Shown piece after piece: positions 52,333-59,703 of a stretch of DNA of 64,000 nt. The position numbers were made by a program, and so were the translations under genes. Under the pieces are notes generated by a model that was not told the DNA's origin, made no database searches, and was given only the letters and a program-made list of their open reading frames with translations. Every line of letters starts with the position of its first letter. Within the stretch, counting starts at the first letter, position 1. Source of the stretch: Halobacteria archaeon HArc-gm2 (GTDB lineage: Archaea > Halobacteriota > Halobacteria > Halobacteriales > Haloarculaceae); the NCBI GenBank assembly GCA_025517465.1, contig JAOPKE010000002.1, forward strand, positions 434,001 through 498,000, given 5' to 3'.

Positions 52333-53175
52333 TCAGCGGCGCTTCAGTTCGCCGGCGCGTTCGAGAATCCGTTCGGCCTGGTTGATCTGCGGCGCGTCGA
52401 TCATCTCTCCCTCGACGACGAAGACGCCCCGGCCCTCGGCGTCGGCGTCCCGCTTCGCCGTCATGATCGTCCGGGCCCACTCGACCCGTTCCGGGTCCGG
52501 CCTGAACGCGTCGTGGATCACGTCGACCTGTGCCGGGTGGATGGCGAGCTTCCCGTCGTATCCCAGGTGGCAGCCCCGGCGGGCGTCGTCCCGGAGCCCC
52601 GCTTCGTCCTCGTATTTTGTGTAGTGCGTGTCGATCAGGTCGACGCCCGCGGCCCGCCCGGCCAGGACCACGTGCTGGCGGGCGTAGGATAGTTCAGAGC
52701 CCTGGGCAGACCGCGTCGCGCCGATGTTGCCTGCGAGGTCTTCGGCGCCGAAGACCAGCGCTGACGTGGGTGCGGCGGTCGCGATGTCGGTCGCGCCCAG
52801 GACGCCCTCGGCGGACTCGACGAGCGCGATGATGGGCAGCGGCGCGTTGCGGTTCCGGAGCTTTCGGAACAACATCCGGACCTCGTCCGGACCCGACGTC
52901 TTTGGGAGCATCACGCTGTCTGGCGCCGCGCGCTCGAGGACGACGTCGAGGTCGTGGGTGGCGCCGTGGTCGATGGGATTGACTCTGACGGCGAGTTCGC
53001 AATCGACGTCGAGATCGGCGACGGCGTCCCGAACGTCCTCGCGTGCGACGTCCTTCCGGTCGGGGGCGACGCCGTCTTCCAGGTCGAACACCACCGCGTC
53101 CGCGCCGCTCGTCGCCGCCTTCCGGAGTTTGTCTGGCTGGTCGCCCGGCGAGATGAGGACGCTCCTGCGGACCAT
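52333..53175 (-). CDS. HpcH/HpaI-type CoA ester lyase
   Basis: A 280-residue member of the citrate lyase beta/CitE-malyl-CoA lyase family. Motifs: AVVFDLEDGVAPDRK (about 26-40), LAVRVNPIDH (about 61-70), ALVESAEGVLGA and GAEDLAGNIGATRS (metal and substrate site). Haloarchaeal relatives cleave methylmalyl- or citramalyl-CoA in the methylaspartate cycle and related paths; the substrate is not settled here and no partner genes lie nearby. Confidence 0.88.
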   Translation of the reverse strand: MVRRSVLISPGDQPDKLRKAATSGADAVVFDLEDGVAPDRKDVAREDVRDAVADLDVDCELAVRVNPIDHGATHDLDVVLERAAPDSVMLPKTSGPDEVRMLFRKLRNRNAPLPIIALVESAEGVLGATDIATAAPTSALVFGAEDLAGNIGATRSAQGSELSYARQHVVLAGRAAGVDLIDTHYTKYEDEAGLRDDARRGCHLGYDGKLAIHPAQVDVIHDAFRPDPERVEWARTIMTAKRDADAEGRGVFVVEGEMIDAPQINQAERILERAGELKRR

Positions 53176-53341
53176 AGCCCCCGTTGGGACCGAACGCACG
53201 TAACTCCGATTGCCGGATAGACGCCAGACTGCTGATCGACGGACCGTTAGGTCGACGCGACCGACGCGTACGGGCTGTCCAGTGCCAGAGAGCAGTGTAT
53301 GGAGCCAGTACTACTAAGCGGAGCCGAACTGAGTACAACAC

Positions 53342-54325
53342 ATGGAGTACAAACGGCTCGGTACCACGGGACTGGAGGTCTCACCGATCTGCTTCGGCAC
53401 CTGGCGCTTCGGCAAGGAACACGAGGACAGCGGGGTAATGGAGACCGACCGCGAGGGCGCTCACGAACTGCTCGACGCCTTTGCAGACCGCGGCGGGAAC
53501 TTTATCGACACGGCGAACGGCTACGGCGAGGGCCGGAGCGAGAAATGGATCGGCGAGTGGCTCGCCGACCGGGACCGCGAGGACTTCGTCGTCGCTTCGA
53601 AGTGCTACTGGTCCGACGTCTCGCGCTTCCAGGAGAACCTCTCCCGGAAGAACGTCCGCGCCGAGGTGGAGGGGTCGCTCGAAAAGCTGGACACCGACTA
53701 CCTCGACATCCTCTACCTGCACCGCTTCGACGACGAGACGCCCATCGAGCGCACCCTGCGCACCGTCGACGACCTGGTCAGTGAGGGGAAGGTCCACTAC
53801 GTCGGCATCTCGACGTGTGACGCCTGGAAGCTGGCGAAGGGCCTCTGGCAAGCTGACGTGAATAACTACGAGGCATTCACCGTCACCCAGCCCCAGTACT
53901 CGGCGACCCACCGCGACCCCGTCGCGAACTATCTGGACGTCTGCGCCGACCAGGACCTGGCGGTCTGCCCGTACTCGCCGCTTCACGGCGGCTTCCTCAC
54001 GGGCAAGTACGAGCGCGTCGGCGACGGCGAAGTGGAGGCGCCGGACGGCTCCCGAGCCGACCTGGACGAGCACTTCGAGGACTGGTACCTCTCGGAACGC
54101 GCCTGGGACGTCCTCGACGAGGTCCGTGCGGTCGCCGACGAGGCCGACGCGACGCCCGCCCAGGTCTCGTTGCGCTGGCTGATGGACCACGAGCGATTCA
54201 CCTGCGTGCCGATCATCGGTGCGCGGACCGTCGACCAGCTGGACGAGAACCTCGGCGCCGTCGACGTCGAACTGACCGACAAGCAGTTCGAGCGCATCGA
54301 CGCGGCCGGGCAGGCCGACGCCTGA
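53342..54325 (+). CDS. Aldo/keto reductase
   Basis: A 327-residue NADPH-dependent reductase of the AKR superfamily (AKR11-12-like). The tetrad is visible: Asp and Tyr in FIDTANGYGEG (about 51-61), Lys in VVASKCYW (about 80-87), His in ILYLHRFD (about 121-128). GARTVDQLDENLGAV is the C-terminal cofactor segment. A TATA-like run (ctactaagcg, 53311-53320) is about 26 bases upstream. Element B1 begins at the last base of its stop codon. Confidence 0.92.
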   Translation: MEYKRLGTTGLEVSPICFGTWRFGKEHEDSGVMETDREGAHELLDAFADRGGNFIDTANGYGEGRSEKWIGEWLADRDREDFVVASKCYWSDVSRFQENLSRKNVRAEVEGSLEKLDTDYLDILYLHRFDDETPIERTLRTVDDLVSEGKVHYVGISTCDAWKLAKGLWQADVNNYEAFTVTQPQYSATHRDPVANYLDVCADQDLAVCPYSPLHGGFLTGKYERVGDGEVEAPDGSRADLDEHFEDWYLSERAWDVLDEVRAVADEADATPAQVSLRWLMDHERFTCVPIIGARTVDQLDENLGAVDVELTDKQFERIDAAGQADA

Positions 54326-54406
54326 TAGTGGTGGTTGTAAACCCTTGCCGGCGTTCGACGGGACCGGCGCCATCTAACGCCGGTAATACGTTACAACCAC
54401 CACTAT
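54325..54406. repeat. Element B1: inverted repeat downstream of the reductase
   Basis: Perfect 16-base ends (54325-54340 atagtggtggttgtaa, 54391-54406) with an inner stem ccggcgtt / aacgccgg (54348-54355, 54376-54383). It starts at the aldo/keto reductase stop codon and ends 35 bases before the stop of the convergent PIN gene. It could act as a two-way terminator or be a small mobile palindrome. Confidence 0.85.
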
Positions 54407-54440
54407 AAGACTGCGCCCACTGCTCGGCAATTCCGCACTT

Positions 54441-54923
54441 TCAGACTTCGTCCAGTTTCTTCTGTATCTTGGTGTAGACCTGCGGGCTGAGATTCATTCC
54501 TTCGTCGACGAGGTCGTACAGGAGGTCGCTCGCTTCGTCCGCGCTCAGCGTTTCTTCCTTCGTGCATTTCAGGAGCAGCGTCGTCACCCACCAGCATTCG
54601 ACGTCGTGGCTTCGACCGACCGTTATCAGCCCCTTGTCGTTCGCCAGGAGTACCCTTTCTCCGGCCTCGGCGTGCAGGATAACGGACGCGTCGATGACCG
54701 CGATCCCCTCTAGTGACGCTACCTCCTCCGCGCTGGGATGTGGTTCGACCACGTCCGCGTCGTCGAGAAACGCTTTGAGGGCGGCAGTCCCCGGCTTCCC
54801 ACCGGTGAGGAGTTCGTCCCGAACGCCATCGGTCGTCCGAACGTCGTCGAAGGCCGCTCCGATCAGATCGAGCCGGCCGACCCGCGACAGCGGGATCAGC
54901 GCGGAGGAATCGACGACGACCAT
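54441..54923 (-). CDS. PIN-domain toxin (DUF3368 type)
   Basis: A 160-residue PIN protein, a presumed ribonuclease toxin. Acidic catalytic candidates lie in VVVDSSALIPL (Asp5), DGVRDELLTG (about 33-42), IAVIDASVILHAE (about 74-86) and LLANDKGLI (about 92-100), the order of DUF3368/VapC-like proteins. A C-terminal helical region follows (about 120-160). It overlaps the antitoxin gene by one base (TGATG). Confidence 0.86.
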   Translation of the reverse strand: MVVVDSSALIPLSRVGRLDLIGAAFDDVRTTDGVRDELLTGGKPGTAALKAFLDDADVVEPHPSAEEVASLEGIAVIDASVILHAEAGERVLLANDKGLITVGRSHDVECWWVTTLLLKCTKEETLSADEASDLLYDLVDEGMNLSPQVYTKIQKKLDEV

Positions 54924-55216
54924 CAGATTCGATCCAGGTCGCGATCGAGATCCTCGGCCGTGTACCCGACGTCCAGCCCCTCCTCGGAGGCGAGAGTCAG
55001 CATCTCGACGTAGCTCAGGTCCGCTATCTCCGCCGCTTTCCGGAGCGTTACAGCGTGGTCACCGAGGAGGTCGAGAGCCCGTTCCTTTCGCCACTCTTCC
55101 AGGCCCTGCCTGATGAGCCGGCGGAGGACCTCCGACCGGTCCGCACTCATCTCTGCTTCGAGTTCCGAGAGCGCGTTCTCGTCGTCCTCGGGGATGCGAG
55201 TGGTGACAGTCTCCAT
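54923..55216 (-). CDS. UPF0175-family antitoxin
   Basis: A 97-residue protein: ribbon-helix-helix start (METVTTRIPEDDENALSELE, about 1-48) followed by the UPF0175 segment KAAEIADLSYVEMLTLASEE (about 60-79). These pair with DUF3368 PIN toxins as an operon, as here. It should bind the toxin and repress its own promoter. AT-rich sequence just upstream (55217-55256, gttacgatacagtatagatg) probably holds promoter and operator. Confidence 0.87.
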   Translation of the reverse strand: METVTTRIPEDDENALSELEAEMSADRSEVLRRLIRQGLEEWRKERALDLLGDHAVTLRKAAEIADLSYVEMLTLASEEGLDVGYTAEDLDRDLDRI

Positions 55217-55316
55217 CGTTACGATAACTGACGTTACGATACAGTATAGATGTAACGACCCATCCGGCTCCGATCAGGAGAAGAATTCGACGCCAACCGG
55301 ACGTGGTCGGTGGCTC

Positions 55317-55483
55317 ATAGTGGTGGTTGTAAGCCCTTTCCGGCGTCCGGCCGAACTGCGTGAGGCCGGGCTCGATAGACGAATGGAGTGAGCGCGGGCT
55401 CGACGGACGAGCAGAGCGAGTCCGTCGGCGTTCGACGTGGCCGATGCCGTCGAACGCCGGAAAAAAGTTACAACCGTCACTAT
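55317..55483. repeat. Element B2: longer inverted repeat upstream of the antitoxin
   Basis: The same ends as B1 (55317-55332; 55468-55483 with two mismatches) but a longer interior (about 135 bases) with short complementary strings (ccggcgtccg, cgaacgccgg). The right end touches the stop codon of the stranded endonuclease III end, giving the same TGATAGTG context as B1 at the reductase gene. Confidence 0.8.
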
Positions 55484-55607
55484 CAGTCCGCCTCCGACAC
55501 CTCGCTCGGATCCACCACGTCGCCGTCCACGGGATAGACGCCGACCTGGTCGCAGAGATCCTCGATAGGACAGGCGTCCGGGCCGTCGAGACACGCCGGC
55601 TTCCGGG
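55483..55607 (-). pseudogene. Stranded original C-terminus of endonuclease III
   Basis: Translated, this gives RKPACLDGPDACPIEDLCDQ, then VGVYPVDGDVVDPSEVSEAD and a stop. It matches the C-terminus of the gene at 56287-57126 in kind (same cysteine spacing) and is GC-rich like the rest of the window. The first 40 bases in gene direction are identical to 56366-56405. It has no start and is separated from its gene by an AT-rich insertion. Confidence 0.85.
55568..55607. repeat. 40-bp direct repeat, left copy (possible attachment site)
   Basis: Identical over all 40 bases to 56366-56405, 798 bases away. It lies inside endonuclease III coding sequence over the iron-sulfur loop. The two copies bracket the AT-rich insertion, as attL and attR would. 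Confidence 0.85.
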
Positions 55608-55671
55608 TGGATACGCTACCGGTAAATCCCAGGAACAGGTTTAACCAGCTATTATGGGGGTAGCTGGTTTT

Positions 55672-55935
55672 TTATCCGAAGATTTGCGAGGCGACCTTGA
55701 CTAATCCCATGAAAAGCAGTCCAACCACGACCCAGTGGACTACTTTTCCGAGATCTCGAGACATCTCCGCTGGTAGTCCTGCTTCAAGCAGGAACCCCGA
55801 AATTCCAGACGCTATACCGTTTGCTACCCCGAAAACCATCCCGAGCAGAATCATCCCGGCTACAAGTACCCCGAGGATGAGGAGTAGCAATTTTTCATCC
55901 GGTCCAATGGCGCTTTGATTTCGAGAGGCCATCAT
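55672..55935 (-). CDS. Small two-helix membrane protein in the insertion
   Basis: An 87-residue protein with hydrophobic segments at about 16-36 (LLLLILGVLVAGMILLGMVF) and 65-84, and a short amphipathic part between (LLEAGLPAEMSRDLGK). Gly-rich stretches (GVANGIASGISG) follow the first helix. It resembles in size and build the small membrane proteins of haloarchaeal viruses and plasmids, but I recognise no family. Base composition differs from neighbouring genes. Confidence 0.55.
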   Translation of the reverse strand: MMASRNQSAIGPDEKLLLLILGVLVAGMILLGMVFGVANGIASGISGFLLEAGLPAEMSRDLGKVVHWVVVGLLFMGLVKVASQIFG

Positions 55936-56177
55936 GTCAGCCGAGAGTTGGTTATCTAATAAGTTTTGGGGTGGTGTGAGAGATTTTAATCAGCTTATAT
56001 CGAGCTTTATGACTCTCAATGCACTCGAATTAGGAAATGAGTGCATATATAGATTGTATATAAATTGTTGCCGTTTCGAATGCTCTCTGTTAGAAACTGA
56101 ATCATTTTTTAAGCGGCTGGAAACCCTCAAAACGGGGAATACAGGAACTTAATATATTGATTGCCGCTACAGGGTTC

Positions 56178-56224
56178 TGCAACGGTGTTTTGCAACACTC
56201 TCAGGGGTATTTTGCAACACTTTC
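56178..56224. repeat. TGCAAC repeats near the right attachment copy
   Basis: ttttgcaacactctc (56188-56202) and ttttgcaacactttc (56210-56224) are 22 bases apart, and a shorter tgcaac lies at 56179-56184. The spacing of two helical turns suits binding sites for a replication or recombination protein. Confidence 0.5.
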
Positions 56225-56286
56225 TGGAATCTATTACATTGGTGATTCTGGGAAGTGTCCTTGATAAGAATCCTCAAAGCAACGAG

Positions 56287-57126
56287 TTACTCTATAGCTT
56301 CTGCGGGGTCGCAAACTTCACCTGATTCAATGGAAACCCCAACTCGGTCACATATGTCGACTAATGGACAGGCGTCCGGGCCGTCGAGACACGCCGGCTT
56401 CCGGGCGGTGCAGTACTCGCGCCCGAACTGGATCATGGCGGTGTGACCGAAGCCACATTTCTCGCCGGGAACCGCCTCCTCCAGCGCTTCGCGGACGCCC
56501 TCGTGGTCCGCGTCGGCGGGCGCGACGCCCAGCCGGCGAGCGATGCGGTGGACGTGCGTGTCGACGGGGAAGACGCCGGGCTGGCCGCCGGCGAACAGCA
56601 GGACGCAGTCGGCCGTCTTGGGGCCGACGCCGTTCATCGCCAGCAGCGTGTCCCGGACCTCCTCCGGGTCGCCCTCGCGGACGAACTCGTCGAACCCCGC
56701 CGCGGAGCCGTACTCCTCGACGACGCGTTCGGCGATTTCGACGATCCGGGCCGACTTCTGGTTGTACAGCCCTGCCGACGAGATGGTCTCGGCCAGGTGG
56801 CTCTGTTCGGCCTCGGCGAGCGCGACGGCGAGATCGGGATCGAGGTCGTCGTCCCCATTGTCTTCGCCGTCTGGCGCATACCGGTCCATCAGCGCGTCGT
56901 GGGCCGGCTGACTCGCCACGTCGGAGGTGTTCTGGCTGAGGATCGTTCGTACCAGACACTCGAAGGCGTCCCGCCCGCCGTAGGTCTTCGTCCAGTACAT
57001 TTCGCCGAGACGGTCGACGACTTCTTCTGCGCGGGTGTCGGCCTCGGCCGGGTCGAACGCCGCCGCGACGCCGCCGCCAGACGCGCCGCCGCTGATGTTC
57101 TCCGTCGGCTCCGGGTCGTCGGTCAT
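56287..57126 (-). CDS. Second endonuclease III-like glycosylase, C-terminus replaced by insertion
   Basis: A 279-residue HhH-GPD DNA repair enzyme. Catalytic Lys170 in MNGVGPKTADCVLLF and Asp189 in FPVDTHVHRIARRLG; the iron-sulfur loop is C239-x6-C246-x6-C253-x5-C259. An acidic loop (about 86-98) is inserted. The last 26 residues (from Pro254, with Cys259) are encoded by the AT-rich insertion, not by native DNA, yet restore the fourth cysteine in frame. The start at MTDDPEPTEN is 94 bases from the divergent NmrA gene. Confidence 0.9.
   Translation of the reverse strand: MTDDPEPTENISGGASGGGVAAAFDPAEADTRAEEVVDRLGEMYWTKTYGGRDAFECLVRTILSQNTSDVASQPAHDALMDRYAPDGEDNGDDDLDPDLAVALAEAEQSHLAETISSAGLYNQKSARIVEIAERVVEEYGSAAGFDEFVREGDPEEVRDTLLAMNGVGPKTADCVLLFAGGQPGVFPVDTHVHRIARRLGVAPADADHEGVREALEEAVPGEKCGFGHTAMIQFGREYCTARKPACLDGPDACPLVDICDRVGVSIESGEVCDPAEAIE
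56366..56405. repeat. 40-bp direct repeat, right copy (possible attachment site)
   Basis: Identical to 55568-55607. It encodes the iron-sulfur loop of the endonuclease III gene. Base composition changes sharply at its left edge. Confidence 0.85.
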
Positions 57127-57220
57127 GTCCGTCTGTAGCCGCGCGTCGCCAATAACACCTCCCAACTCGGAGACGGGTTCCGCCGGCGGCTTCTTCACCG
57201 GCACAGCCCAACTCGTGGTC

Positions 57221-58099
57221 ATGACCGTTCTCGTCACCGGTGCGACGGGCACCGTCGGATCCCGCGTCGTCGCCGCGCTCACCGCCGCGGACGAACCCTA
57301 TCGTGTGGCCGCTCGCGACACGGCGCGCGCCCGAGAGTCGATCGACGCTGACTCGGCAGTCTCGTTCGACTTCGAGAAACCGGAGACGTGGGGCGACGCG
57401 CTCGATGCCGTCGACCGGCTGTTCCTCGTGCGACCGCCGCAACTCTCCCGGGTGGGCGCCATCACCGACTTCGTGGACGCCGCGGAGCGGGTCGGCGTGG
57501 ACCACGTCGTCGTTCTCTCCGTCCTCGGCGCCGAGAAGAACCCGTTGCTGCCCCACCGACGGATCGAGCGCCACGTCGAGGGGACGGGCCTCGAGTGGAC
57601 GTTCGTCCGGGCGTCGTTCTTCATGCAGAACTTCCTCGAAGAGCATCGCGAGGAGGTGCGCGACGGCGTGTTATTCGTCCCGGCCGGCGACGGAACGACC
57701 AGTTTCGTCGACGCGCGCGACGTCGCCGCCGTGGCCGCCGCAGCGCTGACCGAACCCGATCACGGCGAGCGGGCCTACGACGTGACTGGTCCGGAGGCAC
57801 TGACGTACGACGAGGTCGCAGCGGTGTTCAGCGACGTCCTCGACCGGCCCGTGACGTACGCGAACCCGTCGCTGCCGAGATTCGCCTGGGAGACCTACCG
57901 GCGCGGGACGTCGCTCGGCAAGACCCTGGTGATGAGCGGCATCTACACGACGGCCAGGTTCGGCCTCGCGGGACGAGTGGCCGACGACGTTCGGACTGTA
58001 CTGGGCCGCGACCCGATCGACTTCCGGACGTTCGTCGATGACCACGCGAGCGACTTCGCCGTCGAGCGGTCACCCACGCGATCGCACCCCCGGAACTGA
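57221..58099 (+). CDS. NmrA-like NAD(P)-binding protein
   Basis: A 292-residue atypical short-chain dehydrogenase. MTVLVTGATGTVGSRVVAAL holds the GxxGxxG nucleotide loop (about 7-13). Other typical segments are HVVVLSVLGAEKNPLLPHRR (about 104-123), WTFVRASFFMQNFLE and SFVDARDVAAVAAAAL. NmrA-like proteins sense NAD(P) or reduce quinones and small carbonyls; role unknown here. Confidence 0.88.
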   Translation: MTVLVTGATGTVGSRVVAALTAADEPYRVAARDTARARESIDADSAVSFDFEKPETWGDALDAVDRLFLVRPPQLSRVGAITDFVDAAERVGVDHVVVLSVLGAEKNPLLPHRRIERHVEGTGLEWTFVRASFFMQNFLEEHREEVRDGVLFVPAGDGTTSFVDARDVAAVAAAALTEPDHGERAYDVTGPEALTYDEVAAVFSDVLDRPVTYANPSLPRFAWETYRRGTSLGKTLVMSGIYTTARFGLAGRVADDVRTVLGRDPIDFRTFVDDHASDFAVERSPTRSHPRN

Positions 58100-58181
58100 G
58101 GGTCTCTCCTGGGCGCTCGTACTTTTCTGGGTGCCAGTGCAGGCGCGTCGCGAATGCGTACTCGATTCCGGCTCTCTGCCG

Positions 58182-58613
58182 TTACTCGAGGGAGAACGTC
58201 GCAGTCACGTCCGCGCCGTCCGCGAGGGCCGCCACCAGGTCCCGGTCGAGGTCCGCGGCCGCCCCGTCGGCCTCGACCATCACCGTTCGGTCGTCGACGT
58301 AGTCGCTGGTCCGGCAGACGAAGCTCCGGTCGCCGTCGAAGGTCAGGTCGGGGTGACCGCTGCCGGTGACGGTCTCGGACTTCCCGCCGGCTTCGATAGT
58401 TAGCGATATCGTCGCGTCGGCGTCCCGGCACGCCTCGACGAACGCGTCGTCGAAGTCCGCGGGGACGCGGTCGGCTTCGATGGCGAGGATGCAGTCGCCC
58501 GCCGGCGTCAGAAAGTCGTCGCTCGTGAGTTCCAGCGTGCTCGAGTGTTCGGCGCTCACGTTCTCGTGTCCGTGCCCGTGGACCACTTCGGTCGTCTCCC
58601 GCCCGTCGTTCAT
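58182..58613 (-). CDS. DUF371 protein
   Basis: A 143-residue archaeal DUF371 protein. The motif VVHGHGHENVSAEHSSTLEL (about 10-29) and LTPAGDCILAIEADRVPADF (about 35-54) are characteristic. It is conserved across archaea without known function. The start at MNDGRETTEV places the His-rich motif at the usual distance. Confidence 0.88.
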   Translation of the reverse strand: MNDGRETTEVVHGHGHENVSAEHSSTLELTSDDFLTPAGDCILAIEADRVPADFDDAFVEACRDADATISLTIEAGGKSETVTGSGHPDLTFDGDRSFVCRTSDYVDDRTVMVEADGAAADLDRDLVAALADGADVTATFSLE

Positions 58614-58638
58614 ACCCCCGCTTTCCCGTCGGCCCACT

Positions 58639-58818
58639 TCAGCGAGTCGACTCGGAATCGCGTGCGACCGTGACCGTGACGGCGCCACAGCGGCACTCGT
58701 AGGCACGCCGCTCGCCACCCTCGGTCCGGAACGTGAGCGTCGGTTCGTCGGCGAGGCGCCGCTCGCAGTTCTCCCCGTCACACGTCGCCGTGGTCTCGTT
58801 CCGGAGTTCCTCTATCAT
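58639..58818 (-). CDS. Small Cys-rich zinc protein
   Basis: A 59-residue protein with Cys13 and Cys18 (CDGENC) and Cys42 and Cys44 (CRC), probably binding zinc. It lies 25 bases upstream of the DUF371 gene on the same strand, so the two may be one operon. Function unknown. Confidence 0.68.
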   Translation of the reverse strand: MIEELRNETTATCDGENCERRLADEPTLTFRTEGGERRAYECRCGAVTVTVARDSESTR

Positions 58819-58990
58819 ACATCCGAGTCCACGGGGAACGGATATGAAGGTCCGCCTCCCCCGGAGTGGAAGTGAAAGTGTGGGCCGGCGCGGCGATGAA
58901 CCCGACGAGCGACCACAGCGCCGAACCCGAGGCGACCGCCGGTTGCGAAACGGAGTCACCGTGGGTGGTATGCGAACACTAGCCGTAACA

Positions 58991-59006
58991 GTTACAACCA
59001 CCATAG
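58991..59006. repeat. Element B3: single end of the B repeat
   Basis: gttacaaccaccatag matches one end of B1/B2 (ttacaaccaccactat, one base missing). No partner end is seen nearby. It lies 17 bases before the DUF2062 GTG start. Confidence 0.5.
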
Positions 59007-59022
59007 TGCAACAACTGCGCAA

Positions 59023-59601
59023 GTGTTCCAGAGAGTTCGCGGGCGCGTCACCGGGAATCTCGGTCGTGCGAAGCGCATGCTTCGCCGCTCGTTCTCCGGA
59101 GACCACTCGACCGAGGAGATCGCCCGGAGCTTCGGGCTCGGCGTGTTCATCACGATGCTGCCGACGCTCGGCGTCGGCTTTCTCGTCTTCCTCGTCCTCG
59201 CGGCCGTCTTCGATAGCATGAGCAAACTCGCGCTCGTCGCCTCCGCCGTCGTCTTCAACCCGGTGGTCAAGTGGGGCGTCTACGGGCTCAGTCTCGGACT
59301 GGGGATGTTCCTGCTCGGTCCGGTCGAGGGAGTCACGGTGACCGACGCGTCGCTGTCCGCCGCGCCGGCTGTCGTCCTCCGACTGGTGGTGGGCAACGTC
59401 ATCCTCGCCGTCGCCGTCGCCGCCGTCAGCTACGTCGTCTCGTTCCGGTTTATCGACCGCTACGCGGACACGGCCGCCGAGTACATCGACGACGTGAGCG
59501 ACCACGTCACCGCCCCGTTCGGCGGGACGGGCGAGGATCGGGACTCGGTCGAGGGCCCGGACGTTGGCCCAGACGGTGACGACCCCCGGGGCTGTGACTG
59601 A
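59023..59601 (+). CDS. DUF2062 membrane protein
   Basis: A 192-residue protein of the DUF2062 family. The soluble start (about 1-33) is basic; EEIARSFGLGVFITMLPTLG (about 31-50) is the family mark; helices lie at about 37-62, 66-92, 107-140. The tail is acidic. Function unknown. It begins with GTG; no better start is near. Confidence 0.85.
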   Translation: MFQRVRGRVTGNLGRAKRMLRRSFSGDHSTEEIARSFGLGVFITMLPTLGVGFLVFLVLAAVFDSMSKLALVASAVVFNPVVKWGVYGLSLGLGMFLLGPVEGVTVTDASLSAAPAVVLRLVVGNVILAVAVAAVSYVVSFRFIDRYADTAAEYIDDVSDHVTAPFGGTGEDRDSVEGPDVGPDGDDPRGCD

Positions 59602-59703
59602 CGTCCGGGCCGCCGACACGCGCTGGCGTTCTCCCGACTGGGTCGAGAGACCCTTCTAACGTCAGCGAACGAACTACTACGGCGAGTACAGGGGGTAAAG
59701 TAC

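Larger units (their letters stand above)
55608..56365. mobile_element. AT-rich insertion at the 3' end of an endonuclease III gene
   Basis: 758 bases of plainly lower GC than the surroundings, between 40-bp direct repeats. Together with one repeat it forms a 798-base unit. It carries a small membrane-protein gene (55672-55935), an AT-rich gene-free stretch (55936-56286) with TGCAAC repeats (56178-56224), and the last 26 codons of the present endonuclease III. No integrase is inside, so it is either a remnant or depends on an enzyme from elsewhere. Confidence 0.75.

Noticed and set aside
55934-56152. 72-codon frame (MSAESWLSNKFW) in the AT-rich insertion
   Set aside because: AT-rich, Cys/Leu-biased, no promoter or ribosome site, and it begins over the start of the opposite small gene. 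Not supportable as a gene.
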